Of a DNA stretch of 64,000 bases, positions 1 to 8,399 are shown piece after piece. The DNA is from Acidobacteriota bacterium. GTDB taxonomy: Bacteria; Acidobacteriota; Terriglobia; Acidiferrales; UBA7541. The number at the start of each line of letters is the position of its first letter. The stretch's first letter is position 1. The stretch lies in the NCBI GenBank assembly GCA_013289715.1, contig JABCZJ010000017.1, positions 62,001 to 126,000 on the forward strand, read 5' to 3'. The translations under genes were made by a program, and so were the position numbers. The notes beneath the pieces are model-generated. The model had not been told where the DNA came from. It saw nothing but the letters and a program-made list of their open reading frames with translations, and did no database searches.

Positions 1-1
1 G

Positions 2-202
2 AACGGCCAATGGCTGGTAGCCGGAACCTCCGGAGTAATCCTGGTAGTAGTCGGCCTAGGCCAGACCATGAAGCAAGCCCAAACCCAGGTGTACTCCCGC
101 ATCAAGAATGTCCTAATCCCCAACATGTACTACCGCACAGACATCGGCGACCGCTGGGTAGAAGACAGCGACCGCCTCCACACCTGGGGCTACTTGCGCT
201 GA
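2..202 (+). CDS. C-terminal fragment of a membrane protein
   Basis: The gene runs in from the left edge; only its last 66 codons are present, ending in TGA. The fragment opens with a hydrophobic segment (residues about 4-20, rich in Val, Leu and Gly) that is probably the last transmembrane helix. A polar tail with several Tyr, Arg and Asp residues follows and ends in Trp-Gly-Tyr-Leu-Arg. The reading frame is clean and third positions are GC-rich like those of the neighbours, which supports coding. It looks like the end of a multi-pass transporter or carrier, but the family cannot be named from this piece. It lies in a different frame from the ORF starting at position 10, which is a shadow. 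Confidence 0.55.
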   Translation, partial: NGQWLVAGTSGVILVVVGLGQTMKQAQTQVYSRIKNVLIPNMYYRTDIGDRWVEDSDRLHTWGYLR

Positions 203-226
203 GTCATTTCCGTTGCGCTGCCGTTC

Positions 227-490
227 GTAGCGCCGGCGTCCCGCCGGCTCTGTTGCCATTGCTGGTGTCGTCGCCGTTGCTCTTGACTTTGTAGCGGCCA
301 GCTTCGGCTGGGCGCCGTTGACTTTGCTTTTAGCTCTGTAGCGCCCGGTCCCGCGAAGCGGGACCGGGCAGCAGTTGGCGTTGGTTTCGTAGCGGAGTTT
401 TTGCCTCCAGGTTATTGAATTTGACCGTGGTTTTGTAGCGGCCGCCTGTCCACCCTGAGTGCGCGCCAGCGAACTCAGGGCAGGCGGGCG
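227..490 (+). repeat. Array of five GTAGCG hairpin repeats
   Basis: The 427-bp gap before hpt holds no convincing gene but five units that start GTAGCG, at 227, 291, 338, 389 and 435. Each is followed by an inverted repeat of different sequence. At 232-248 there is a 7-bp stem (GCCGGCG/CGCCGGC) with loop TCC. At 298-311 it is CCAGC/GCTGG. At 343-369 it is a perfect 12-bp stem GCCCGGTCCCGC/GCGGGACCGGGC with loop GAA. At 395-410 it is a weak GGAG/CTCC pair. At 442-487 it is a compound stem CCGCCTG/CAGGCGG enclosing CCCTGAGT/ACTCAGGG. TTGACTTTG-like spacers link the units. Further copies occur elsewhere in the window. They may be REP-like elements or transcription-end structures. Confidence 0.7.
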
Positions 491-629
491 GTTTGGATCA
501 AGCCTCATCCCAGACGCCACGTGCCGCCCCGAACCCTCCTTGCGATTCGCAATCACTCCTCCGCAGCGTCCTTGTCAACCGCCACTCCCTACGCTAAAGT
601 AGCCGCTCTTCCACGGAGCGCGCCCAAAA

Positions 630-1172
630 ATGCCAGTAGTCGCCGGAAAAGAAAAACTGAAAATCCTAATCCGTCGCGCCGCCATCCAAAAACGCGTCCG
701 CGAAGTAGCCCACCAAATCACGAAAGACTTCGCAGGCCAGCGCGTCCATCTGATCGGCGTACTAAAAGGCGCCTGCATCTTCCTTTCCGACTTGGTCCGA
801 GAAATCAATCTGGAAACCTCTATCGATTTCATCGCCGTGTCCAGTTACGGAAAAAACAAAGAAAGCTCTGGCCAGGTCCGCCTGCTAAAAGATCTCGACA
901 GCAGCATCGAGGGCCTGAACGTAATCGTAGTCGAAGACATCCTCGACACGGGCATCACCCTAACCTATCTGTTGCGCGTGCTGGAGCAGCGCAAACCCAA
1001 ATCCCTGCGCATCGCCGCGCTGCTCGATAAGCCGTCGCGCCGCATCAAGCAAGTCAAAGCCGATTATATCGGTTTCCAGATCCCCAACGATTTCGTCGTC
1101 GGCTACGGCCTCGATTACGCCGAACGCTATCGCAACCTGAAAGACGTCTGCATCCTGACGCTTCCGGAATGA
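630..1172 (+). CDS. hpt: hypoxanthine phosphoribosyltransferase
   Basis: Cytosolic purine-salvage enzyme that transfers phosphoribose from PRPP to hypoxanthine or guanine, giving IMP or GMP. The 180-residue protein has the usual length. The PRPP-binding signature VVEDILDTGIT lies at about residues 100-110, with the acidic pair E102-D103 expected to bind the ribose hydroxyls. The early loop LIGVLKGACIF (41-51) and the late base-binding segment KADYIGFQIPNDFVVGYGLD also fit the family. The ATG has a weak GGAG at 615-618, 11 nt upstream. Its stop overlaps the deoC start, so the two are probably co-transcribed and translationally coupled. Upstream lies the hairpin array. Many bacteria place hpt beside tilS and ftsH, but that is not the case here. 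Confidence 0.95.
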   Translation: MPVVAGKEKLKILIRRAAIQKRVREVAHQITKDFAGQRVHLIGVLKGACIFLSDLVREINLETSIDFIAVSSYGKNKESSGQVRLLKDLDSSIEGLNVIVVEDILDTGITLTYLLRVLEQRKPKSLRIAALLDKPSRRIKQVKADYIGFQIPNDFVVGYGLDYAERYRNLKDVCILTLPE

Positions 1173-1891
1173 TCATGCCCCTCACCGAATCCGAGATCGC
1201 CCGCCTGATTGATCACACCCTGCTGAAACCAGACGCCACCCAGGACGAAATCCGCAAACTCTGCGCAGAAGCCCTGCAATACGAATTCGCTTCCGTCTGC
1301 GTGAATCCCTGGAACGTCGCGCAGGCCGCCGAACTTCTCCGCGGCAGCACCGTAAAAGTTTGCACTGTAGTGGGATTTCCGCTAGGCGCCACGCTGCCGG
1401 AAGTAAAGGTTTACGAGGCGCACAAATCCATCGAGCGCGGCGCCCGGGAAATCGACATGGTCATCAACATCGGCGCGCTGAAGTCCGGACGACTGGCTGC
1501 GGTTGATGCAGATATCCATGGCGTCGTAAAAGCCAGCCACCAGGGCGGTGCCATCTGCAAAGTGATCATCGAAACCTGCCTGCTCACCCGCGAAGAGAAA
1601 ATCCAGGCCTCGCTCGCCGCCAAAAATGCCGTCGCGGACTTCGTGAAAACCTCCACAGGCTTCAGCACAGCCGGCGCGACGCCTGAGGACGTTCGCCTGA
1701 TCCGCGAAACCGTCGGCCCCAACACCGGCATCAAAGCCGCCGGAGGCGTACGCACCCTCGAAGACCTGCAGAAAATGGTCGAGGCCGGCGCCACCCGTAT
1801 CGGCGCCAGCGCCGGCGTCAAAATCATCCAGCAACTGCGCTCCGGAAAATCGCCGGCAGCCTCCGGCGCCTCCTCTAGCGACAAATATTGA
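1169..1891 (+). CDS. deoC: deoxyribose-phosphate aldolase
   Basis: Class I aldolase that cleaves 2-deoxyribose-5-phosphate to acetaldehyde and glyceraldehyde-3-phosphate in deoxynucleoside breakdown. The 240-residue TIM barrel carries the Schiff-base lysine at K160 in FVKTSTGFS, the catalytic acid D96 in EIDMVIN, and the second lysine K189 in GIKAAGGVRT. The ATG at 1169 overlaps the hpt stop by 4 bp (ATGA); an in-frame ATG two codons later is an alternative start. The last 20 or so residues are a Ser/Ala-rich tail beyond the family core. deoB, which makes its substrate, is also in this window at 43.5 kb but not linked. Confidence 0.95.
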   Translation: MIMPLTESEIARLIDHTLLKPDATQDEIRKLCAEALQYEFASVCVNPWNVAQAAELLRGSTVKVCTVVGFPLGATLPEVKVYEAHKSIERGAREIDMVINIGALKSGRLAAVDADIHGVVKASHQGGAICKVIIETCLLTREEKIQASLAAKNAVADFVKTSTGFSTAGATPEDVRLIRETVGPNTGIKAAGGVRTLEDLQKMVEAGATRIGASAGVKIIQQLRSGKSPAASGASSSDKY

Positions 1892-1938
1892 AGACTTCCA
1901 AGCAGGCTCAACTCGGCGGCAAGTGCTCCACACCCGCC

Positions 1939-1947
1939 TGCTATAAT
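1939..1947 (+). promoter_or_regulatory. Extended -10 promoter candidate
   Basis: TGCTATAAT is a perfect -10 hexamer (1942-1947) with the TG extension one base upstream. No good -35 box lies 16-18 bp upstream, as is usual for extended -10 promoters. Transcription would start near 1954 and give a leader of about 90 nt for the GAF-PP2C gene at 2047. Confidence 0.45.
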
Positions 1948-2046
1948 GGAATGATTCTGTGCGTACGGTGTGCGGAGTTGTGAAAATGCCGGCAGCGGGC
2001 GCATGCATTTCCCCGGCGGGGGTCGGGGAGTCCTAAACATAGCGAA

Positions 2047-3798
2047 ATGGACGCGGCAAAACTAAATTCCAAAATCGACGTCCCGGCGGACGCTCTCAAA
2101 GTTCTGGCGGAGCTTAGCCAGGAAATCAACTCGTCGCTCAATCTCGATGAAGTGCTGTCCACCGCCGCCGCGCTCATCAAGCGCCTGGTCGACTACGAAA
2201 TTTTCGCGGTCCTCCTCCCCGAAGAGGGAACCGATCAGATGTACTTCCGTTTCGCCATTGGTCACCGCGCGGAAGTCGTGCAACACTGGCGTATCCCCGT
2301 AAGTGAAGGCATCATCGGCGCCGCTGCCACCACCGGCCAGGCCATTCGCGTCGGAGACGTTCGCTCTGACCCGCGTTACCTCAACGCACTGGATGCCGTT
2401 CGCTCCGAACTTGCCGTCCCGCTGATCGTTCGCGGTCGCGTGATCGGCGTTCTGGACGTCGAAAGCAGCGAACTCGATTATTTCACTCCCTATCAGCAAA
2501 GCATCCTGACGCTCGTCGCGTCGCGCATCGGCACAGCCATCGAAAACGCCAAGCTCTACGAACACGAGCGCAGCCAGTCCGAAACCCTTTTGCTCTTGAA
2601 CGAAGTCGGCCGCGAAGCCAACTCCTCCCTCTCCGTCGAAGAAGTCCTTCGTCGCGCCGCCGAGCTAACCAAGCGCCTGATCAATTACCAGATTTTCAGC
2701 ATCCTGCTCTTCGACGAGACCGACAACGTCTTCCGTCATCGCGTCACCGTGAAATTCGGTCAGCGCGTCCAGGAAAAATTTGCTGTTCCGGCTCATGAAG
2801 GAATTGTCGGCGCCGCCGCATCCCTGAAACGCGCCGTTGTCGTTCCAGACGTCGCTCTCGATCCGCGCTACTTGCTCATCAATCCCGAAACGCGCTCCGA
2901 GCTAGCCGTCCCCATGCTCAATAAGGATCGCGTCATCGGCGTGATGGACCTCGAGAGCCCGCAGCTGAATTATTTCACTCCGGATCACGTGCAAGCGCTT
3001 TCGATTCTCGCCGCGCATCTCGCCGTCTCCATCGAAAATGCCCGCCTCTACGAACAGCTCGCCCGCGACGAAGCCCGCATGGAGCGCGACCTCAGCGCCG
3101 CCCGCCGCATTCAAGGCGCACTGCTACCGCGCCTGCCTGGACCGGAATTCGGCCTCGAGATCGCCGCCCGCGTAGTTTCTTCCCGCGAACTAAGCGGCGA
3201 CCTCTACGATTTTCTGCGCTATGGTCCGCAGGAATTAGCCATCGCCATGGGCGACGTCAGCGGGAAGGGAAGTGCCGCCGCGCTTTACGGCGCTGTCGCG
3301 ATCGGCACGCTGCGCAGTCTGGGCCCGCAAAAACATCGCCCCGCGGAAATGCTGCGCGCCATCAACGGCTTTCTCGGCGAGCGCCGCATCGAAGGCCGCT
3401 TCATGACTCTCTGTTTTGCCACCTGGCACCGCGGCCGTCACAAATTGCGCATCGCCAATGCCGGACAGGAAGAACCTTTCCTGTATCACGGCGGCCGTTG
3501 CGAACGGATCATGCTCGCCGGGTTTCCGCTAGGAATGTTCGAGGAATCCACCTACGATCAGCGCAGTTACATCCTGAATGAAGGTGACATCGTCGTATTT
3601 CACTCCGACGGCATCGGCGATACGCAAAATTCCAGCGGAGAATTCTTCGGCCACACCCGCCTAGCCGAATTAATCACCGCAAACCACAATCTCAACTCGG
3701 ATGGCATCGCCGACCGCATCCTAGAAGAGGTTGACACCTTCTCCGGCGGCGCCCATCCCTTCGACGATCGCACCCTGCTGGTCCTGAAAGTAAAGTAG
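2047..3798 (+). CDS. GAF-GAF-PP2C protein phosphatase (RsbU/SpoIIE type)
   Basis: Probable cytoplasmic signalling phosphatase of 583 residues. Two homologous GAF domains (about 20-165 and 190-335) share the repeated pattern ELAVP..V..RVIGV.D.ES..L.YFTP..., so they arose by duplication. A short coiled linker containing ERDLSAARRIQ follows, then a PP2C/SpoIIE domain (about 370-580) with the metal-binding motifs SGDLYDF, DVSGKG and HSDGIGD. Such proteins dephosphorylate anti-anti-sigma factors in partner-switching systems, but no anti-sigma or STAS gene is nearby. The GAF ligands are unknown. No transmembrane segment is seen. Only a weak Shine-Dalgarno is present (GGGGAG about 16 nt upstream). 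The gene stands alone, with a candidate extended -10 promoter upstream. Confidence 0.88.
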   Translation: MDAAKLNSKIDVPADALKVLAELSQEINSSLNLDEVLSTAAALIKRLVDYEIFAVLLPEEGTDQMYFRFAIGHRAEVVQHWRIPVSEGIIGAAATTGQAIRVGDVRSDPRYLNALDAVRSELAVPLIVRGRVIGVLDVESSELDYFTPYQQSILTLVASRIGTAIENAKLYEHERSQSETLLLLNEVGREANSSLSVEEVLRRAAELTKRLINYQIFSILLFDETDNVFRHRVTVKFGQRVQEKFAVPAHEGIVGAAASLKRAVVVPDVALDPRYLLINPETRSELAVPMLNKDRVIGVMDLESPQLNYFTPDHVQALSILAAHLAVSIENARLYEQLARDEARMERDLSAARRIQGALLPRLPGPEFGLEIAARVVSSRELSGDLYDFLRYGPQELAIAMGDVSGKGSAAALYGAVAIGTLRSLGPQKHRPAEMLRAINGFLGERRIEGRFMTLCFATWHRGRHKLRIANAGQEEPFLYHGGRCERIMLAGFPLGMFEESTYDQRSYILNEGDIVVFHSDGIGDTQNSSGEFFGHTRLAELITANHNLNSDGIADRILEEVDTFSGGAHPFDDRTLLVLKVK

Positions 3799-3830
3799 CT
3801 CGCTGGAAAGATCACAGCCCCAGCTTTTGA

Positions 3831-3857
3831 CTTTGTAGCGGCGCACTTCAGTGGGTC
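3831..3857 (+). repeat. GTAGCG hairpin copy between convergent genes
   Basis: CTTTGTAGCG (3831-3840) is followed by a short CACTTCAGTG hairpin, in the 70-bp gap between the 3' ends of the convergent phosphatase and hydrolase genes. The preceding TTTTGACTTTG spacer matches the spacers of the array before hpt. Confidence 0.5.
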
Positions 3858-3868
3858 ATTTTGCAGGT

Positions 3869-4972
3869 TTAATCGACCTTCGTTATGGCGGCGGGCGTTT
3901 TGGTCTTCTTCAAATGCACAAACGTGTTCACCGAATCATTGAACATCCCCTGCTGATCCACAAACGTCAAATGCCCGCTCTTCGGTAAAATCACGATCTG
4001 CGAATCCGCGATCTTTTCGTGCATTTCCTGCGACAACGCCGGGTCGCACTCGTCGTGATCCCCCGCAATAATCAGCGTGGGCACATGAATCGTGTGCAGC
4101 CGCTCCACATACTCCACCGACTTCAAATTTCCATCAATCACGAACTCGCCATTCGACCCCCACATCTCGCGATACAAATCCCACGCCGTATTACCGACCG
4201 TCGTCGGGTCGTAATTCGGGTCCGGATGATTCTGATAAAGGTATGGAAAATACGCCCCGCCCCAAGCCGCAATCATGTAATCGTTCGTGTATCGGTTTTT
4301 CTCGTAATTTCTGCCGTGCCCGTAAAGTCCCGCCTTTTCCTCGCGATCAATTTGTTCACGCACGTCATCCGGAGCCGCCGCTTTCACCCGCGCCAGCACC
4401 TGATTCATCTCCGCAGAGCTCGCAAACGTGCTGCACAAAATCAGATGGCTCAAGTTATTCTGATATTTCAGCGCGTAAGCCTGCGCCAACACACCTCCGT
4501 AAGAATGTCCCAGCAAGGTGATTTTCCCCAGCATCAGCCCTTGCCGCACCGCTTCCACGTCTTCCACCATATTTTCCACGGTGTATCCGGCGGGATCATC
4601 CAGCTTTTGCGAACGCCCGGAGCCGCGCTCATCAATAAAAATCAGCCGGTTCTGACGCGCCAGCGGCAAAAGGTACGGCAGAAGGTAATCGTGCGATGCG
4701 CCAGGCCCTCCGTGCACAATCACAATCGGAGCTCCACGGCCAATCGTCGTGTAATAAATTAAGACGCCGCTCGAATCAACGTACCCCTCCTGAATCGGAT
4801 AATCCGCCACGGGAACGCGACGAGGCGGCACCGCCGTATCGCTCGCAGCCTGTTCCGCTGGCGCTTGCGCCTGCGGAACTGGAGCGGCCTGTGCAGCCTG
4901 CGCACCCGATTGCTGCGCCCCAGCGCACGCGCACACCAATCCCAACAGCGCAAAATAAATCTTGAATCGCAT
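3869..4972 (-). CDS. Secreted alpha/beta hydrolase, proline iminopeptidase-like (S33)
   Basis: A 367-residue exported alpha/beta hydrolase. The start at 4972 is chosen because CGGAGG sits 7 nt upstream and the product then begins with a classical signal peptide (MRFKIYFALLGLVCACAGAQ). An upstream in-frame ATG at 5101 would only translate repeat DNA. After an Ala/Gln/Pro-rich linker come the oxyanion-hole motif HGGPGAS, the DERGSGRS strand loop, the nucleophile elbow GHSYGG, the acid in IAGDHDECDP and the catalytic histidine in PKSGHLTF. These features match prolyl aminopeptidase-type peptidases, which remove N-terminal proline or short hydrophobic residues. The true substrate cannot be read from sequence. 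It is monocistronic and convergent with the phosphatase gene. Confidence 0.88.
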   Translation of the reverse strand: MRFKIYFALLGLVCACAGAQQSGAQAAQAAPVPQAQAPAEQAASDTAVPPRRVPVADYPIQEGYVDSSGVLIYYTTIGRGAPIVIVHGGPGASHDYLLPYLLPLARQNRLIFIDERGSGRSQKLDDPAGYTVENMVEDVEAVRQGLMLGKITLLGHSYGGVLAQAYALKYQNNLSHLILCSTFASSAEMNQVLARVKAAAPDDVREQIDREEKAGLYGHGRNYEKNRYTNDYMIAAWGGAYFPYLYQNHPDPNYDPTTVGNTAWDLYREMWGSNGEFVIDGNLKSVEYVERLHTIHVPTLIIAGDHDECDPALSQEMHEKIADSQIVILPKSGHLTFVDQQGMFNDSVNTFVHLKKTKTPAAITKVD

Positions 4973-5031
4973 GGAGAATCCTCCGTTAACGGCGGCTCGT
5001 GCCTCGGCAAAATGGCGAAGACGTCGCCCGG

Positions 5032-5062
5032 GTAGCGGCCGCCTGCTCTTGCCTTTTAAGCG
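5032..5062 (+). repeat. GTAGCG hairpin copy
   Basis: GTAGCGGCCGCCTGCT, a 10-nt spacer and AAGCGGGC form a 7-bp stem (GCCTGCT with AGCGGGC, one G-U pair). Degenerate TTTGAAGTTGTCTTTGATC follows. It lies between the hydrolase and nadK, both on the minus strand, in the 5' region of the hydrolase gene. Confidence 0.5.
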
Positions 5063-5151
5063 GGCATTTTTGAAGTTGTCTTTGATCTTGTACGGAAGCA
5101 CATTCGCTCGTCATGAAGTGCGCGCCAGCGATCGCGCGAAGTTCCTGCCCC

Positions 5152-6012
5152 TCAGCGCTCTCCCCACCGCAATTTGCTGCGCAGTATTTCGTAGTACGTC
5201 TTGCGCGGCGGGTTCACCACTTGCACCTTCGTCGCGGCCTTGGTGATCACGACTCTGTCCTGTGGCTGCAACTGAAACCCAATCTGACCATCCAGTGTCA
5301 AATAAACCGGCTCGCCCGACGCCGAAAAATCCAGCTCCACGTGCGCCGTGTCCGGCACCACCAAGGGCCGGTTCGTCAACATGTGCGGGCAAATCGGCGT
5401 AATCACAAACGCATCCAGATCCGGATGAATGATCGGCCCGCCCGCCGCCAGCGAATAGGCCGTCGAGCCGGTCGGCGTCGCCACAATCAGCCCATCAGCG
5501 CGATAACGCCCCACATGGTGATGATCCACATGAACGTCAAAATCCAACATGCGTGCCAGAGCCGCCTTGTTCGCCACCGCATCATTCAAAGCCGTCAGTC
5601 GCTCAGCCGGTTTATTGCTGTGCACGATCTCCGCTTCCAGCATCATCCGTTCGCTGGTGCGGTGTTCGCCCGCCACAATCCCTTCCAGCACCGGATAAAG
5701 TTCATCCAGCGTCACGCTCGTCAAAAATCCCAGCCCGCCCAGATTCACCGCCAGAATCGGAACGTCGTGCCCGCCCAGCGCCCGCGCCGCCGCAAGCAAA
5801 GTTCCGTCGCCACCTAGAACGATCAGCAGATCAACTTTCGCCGCCATTTCTTCCCGCGTCATCGCCGGACCGTTCGGATCAAGCGTGGTCCGCGTCCGCG
5901 GGTCCACGGAAACTTCGATCTTGCGCGCCTCCAGCCAGCGTTTTAATTCCGGCACAACGGCCGTGACCATTTCGGGGATTGGTTTGCAGATAATGCCGGC
6001 AGCGCGAATCAT
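5152..6012 (-). CDS. nadK: NAD kinase
   Basis: Cytosolic enzyme that phosphorylates NAD to NADP with ATP or polyphosphate. The 286-residue product shows the family hallmarks in order: LIVLGGDGTLL (GGDG loop with the catalytic Asp), NLGGLGFLT, the LNDAV segment, and the glycine/threonine-rich NAD site DGLIVATPTGSTAYSLAAGGP. It follows tlyA on the minus strand with a 21-bp gap and so closes the xseB-ispA-tlyA-nadK run, an order often seen in bacteria. No strong Shine-Dalgarno precedes the ATG, consistent with translation coupled to tlyA. Confidence 0.95.
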   Translation of the reverse strand: MIRAAGIICKPIPEMVTAVVPELKRWLEARKIEVSVDPRTRTTLDPNGPAMTREEMAAKVDLLIVLGGDGTLLAAARALGGHDVPILAVNLGGLGFLTSVTLDELYPVLEGIVAGEHRTSERMMLEAEIVHSNKPAERLTALNDAVANKAALARMLDFDVHVDHHHVGRYRADGLIVATPTGSTAYSLAAGGPIIHPDLDAFVITPICPHMLTNRPLVVPDTAHVELDFSASGEPVYLTLDGQIGFQLQPQDRVVITKAATKVQVVNPPRKTYYEILRSKLRWGER

Positions 6013-6033
6013 AATTGGAGGCAGAATTCTACT

Positions 6034-6834
6034 CTACCCGCGAGCGCGGGCGTGCAGAAAAAACTCCTGGTTGCCTCCCGTCCCGGGCAAATGGCTCGGC
6101 CGCACTCCCAGAATTTCCAGCCCGCACGCGGTAGCCGCCGCCTCTACCCGCTCGATGGCTTTCTGGTGCAGCGCCGCATCCCGCACGATCCCGCCCTTGC
6201 CGATTTCGCTCTTCTCCAACTCGAATTGCGGCTTGATCAATATCAAAAAATCCGAGGCCGCAGCAGCGACGGGCACAACAGCCGGCAAAACTTTCGCCAC
6301 CGAAATAAAAGACACATCCATCGTCACGAGCGCAGGCCGCTCCGCAATATCCTCAGCCTTGAGATAACGCGCGTTGAGTTCGACAGCCGTTACGCGCGGA
6401 TCCTGCCGCAACCTCCAATCCAGCTGATCCACAGTCACATCCACCGCGAATACCCGCACAGCCCCATGCTGCAGCAAACAATCCGTAAATCCTCCGCTCG
6501 AACTCCCCACGTCCAGACAAACTCGGCCTTGCGGTGAAACCGCGAAATCCTCGAGCGCCCCCTCGAGCTTCAGCCCGCCGCGGCTCGCATACCGCAAAGC
6601 CTCGCCAATCATTTCCACCCGCGCATCCCTAGCCACCTGCGACCCGGGCTTCTCCATCTTCTGCCCATTCACCAACACGTTCCCAGCCAGCAACAAAGCC
6701 TGCGCGCGCTCCCGCGAGGGCGCCAACCCGCGCTCCACAATCAAAACGTCCAACCGTATTTTTCCGGCCTTGCGATTCTGATGGGTTTTGCCTGAAGCGG
6801 ATTTCTGAGAAGTAGGTTTGGATTTCATGCGCAA
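6034..6834 (-). CDS. tlyA: TlyA-family rRNA 2'-O-methyltransferase (S4 + FtsJ domains)
   Basis: Predicted RNA methyltransferase of 266 residues. A basic N-terminal tail of about 25 residues leads into an S4 RNA-binding domain (RLDVLIVERGLAPSRERA...). An FtsJ-type Rossmann domain follows, with the SAM motif CLDVGSSSGGFTDCLL and the DVTVDQLDWRLR acidic loop, then the TMDVSFIS and LIKPQFE motifs. Characterised TlyA enzymes methylate cytidine ribose in 16S and/or 23S rRNA and some are linked to capreomycin sensitivity; whether this one modifies both rRNAs is unknown. An alternative start at the third residue is possible. It lies between ispA and nadK on the same strand. Confidence 0.92.
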   Translation of the reverse strand: MRMKSKPTSQKSASGKTHQNRKAGKIRLDVLIVERGLAPSRERAQALLLAGNVLVNGQKMEKPGSQVARDARVEMIGEALRYASRGGLKLEGALEDFAVSPQGRVCLDVGSSSGGFTDCLLQHGAVRVFAVDVTVDQLDWRLRQDPRVTAVELNARYLKAEDIAERPALVTMDVSFISVAKVLPAVVPVAAAASDFLILIKPQFELEKSEIGKGGIVRDAALHQKAIERVEAAATACGLEILGVRPSHLPGTGGNQEFFLHARARG

Positions 6835-6859
6835 GCAGAGCAGCGGCCGTACGAACTGT

Positions 6860-7012
6860 TTTCTCTGTGTTCTCCGGTTTTCTTCGTGTCCTCTGTGTTA
6901 ATGTTCTCGCCTTTCTCTACGCTCCAACCTCTTCGTTAAATCTTTTCGCCTTTCTCTTCGCTCGCTTTCATCACTGCCTTTATCAGTTTTCATCTGCGTT
7001 CATCCGTGGTGA
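6860..7012. repeat. CTCTGTGTTCTC / TCATCTGCGT simple-repeat tract
   Basis: The gap between tlyA and ispA is filled with degenerate CT-rich repeats such as TTCTCTGTGTTCTCC and CCTCTGTGTTAATG. It ends in TTCATCTGCGTTCATCCGTG (6990-7009), two tandem 10-mers of the TCATCTGYGT unit also found at 52971. Similar CT-rich tracts occur near 47.9, 50.3 and 52.9 kb. No coding signal is seen. Confidence 0.6.
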
Positions 7013-7042
7013 TTTTAACAACCGCAACGCAACCGACCAACC

Positions 7043-7924
7043 CTACGCCCGCCGCGCCACCAAAAATTGCGCCAACGCCCGCAATCTCCCCGCCCGCTCC
7101 CCATAAAAATCCAATTCCCTCAAAGCCTTAGCCTCCAAATCCGCCGCAATATCCCGCGAAACCTCCAACCCATGCAAAGCCGGATAAGTAGCCTTCTTCT
7201 GCGCCTGGTCCTTACCCGCCGTCTTCCCCAGCGCCGCCGACGACTCCTCCACATCCAAAATATCGTCCACCACCTGAAACGCCCACCCGATACTCTCCCC
7301 AAACGCGAGCAGCCGCGTCACGTCTCCGCGATCTGCCCCGCCCGCAATCGCCCCCGCCACAATCGACGCGCGAATCAAAGCCGCCGTCTTCGACCGGTGA
7401 ATGTACTCCAGCATTCCCTTGTCCGGCGCTTTCCCCGCCGCTTCCAAATCCGCAACCTGTCCGCCAATCATTCCGCGATCGGTCCCCGCCGCTTCCGCTA
7501 TCATCGCCAAAATCGTCAGCCGCCGCTGCGGTTCCACTGGCGCAAGCGCCAAACTATGAAACGCCAAAGTCAGCAGCGCGTCCCCCGCCAGAATCGCCAT
7601 CGCCTCGCCAAACACTTTGTGGTTGGTCGGTTTTCCGCGCCGCAGGTCGTCGTTGTCCAGCGCCGGCAAGTCGTCGTGAATCAGCGAATAGGTGTGAATG
7701 AATTCCAGCGCGCAGCCCACCTGCACCGCTCCGTTCTGCTCCTGCGAGAACATCCGCGCCGCTTCCATGCACAAAATCGGCCGCACGCGCTTTCCGCCCG
7801 CAAACACGCTGTAGCGCATCGCCTGATGAATGGTAATCGGCAGCGCATCTTCGGGCGGCAATAGCTCCTGCAACGCCGCTTCCACCGTTGTTCTGTCCTG
7901 CTCGAAGAAATCGGGGATCGTCAT
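7043..7924 (-). CDS. ispA: Polyprenyl (farnesyl/geranylgeranyl) diphosphate synthase
   Basis: Short-chain trans-isoprenyl diphosphate synthase of 293 residues that condenses IPP with allylic diphosphates. Both aspartate-rich Mg-binding motifs are intact: the first, DDLPALDNDD, in LIHDDLPALDNDDLRRG, and the second, DDILD, in FQVVDDILDVEE. The KTAGKDQAQKKATYP segment near the C-terminus is typical of bacterial IspA. The two-residue insertion in the first motif is the bacterial FPP-synthase pattern, but product length (C15 or C20) is not certain. It is 57 bp downstream of xseB and in the same run as tlyA and nadK. dxs, often adjacent, is absent here. Confidence 0.92.
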   Translation of the reverse strand: MTIPDFFEQDRTTVEAALQELLPPEDALPITIHQAMRYSVFAGGKRVRPILCMEAARMFSQEQNGAVQVGCALEFIHTYSLIHDDLPALDNDDLRRGKPTNHKVFGEAMAILAGDALLTLAFHSLALAPVEPQRRLTILAMIAEAAGTDRGMIGGQVADLEAAGKAPDKGMLEYIHRSKTAALIRASIVAGAIAGGADRGDVTRLLAFGESIGWAFQVVDDILDVEESSAALGKTAGKDQAQKKATYPALHGLEVSRDIAADLEAKALRELDFYGERAGRLRALAQFLVARRA

Positions 7925-7981
7925 AGGCTCGATGCAGATGTCTGGAATGCGAATCGCTGTGCAAAAATCCGCCGGCGGACG

Positions 7982-8260
7982 TTAATTATTTTCGTCTTCC
8001 GGCTCGAACGGCTCCGCCACAATTTTGCCATCCGCTTTCTTCAGCAGAATTTCCACGCGCCCCTCCGCCTCTTCCAGCTGCTTCTGGCATTCGCGCGAAA
8101 GCTTCACACCCTCTTCGAAGTGCCGCATCGCCTCATCCAGCGACAAATCCGCGCTCTCCAAACGTTTCACCACTTCCTCCAGCCGCGTAAGCGACTTCTC
8201 GAAGTCACCCTTCTTCGGCGCTTCCACCGGCACAACCGATTTATTCGACGTTGGACTCAT
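7982..8260 (-). CDS. xseB: Exodeoxyribonuclease VII small subunit
   Basis: Small helical subunit (92 residues) of the single-strand-specific exonuclease VII, which binds along the extended XseA large subunit. The core FEKSLTRLEEVVKRLESADL followed by SLDEAMRHFEEGVKLSREC, then a long amphipathic helix ending in a Lys/Asp-rich tail, is the family signature. An N-terminal extension of about 18 residues is Lys/Pro-rich. It is the first gene of the xseB-ispA-tlyA-nadK run. xseA is not adjacent, so the large subunit must be encoded elsewhere. Confidence 0.92.
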   Translation of the reverse strand: MSPTSNKSVVPVEAPKKGDFEKSLTRLEEVVKRLESADLSLDEAMRHFEEGVKLSRECQKQLEEAEGRVEILLKKADGKIVAEPFEPEDENN

Positions 8261-8399
8261 TCTGCCTCGTTCCGCGCTGCCTGCAAGCGCTAAAAATATC
8301 TCACCACTGTAGCAGCCAACCGGATTCTATCGCGATGATTTTCTTGCAGCAATGCCACACTCCCGCCGATTCTGGGCCATTGTCTGGTCGCGCGACTCA

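Noticed and set aside
113..556. 147-codon minus-strand ORF upstream of hpt
   Set aside because: It is a translation of the GTAGCG hairpin array; a similar peptide string appears at 30.2 kb only because the DNA repeat is shared.
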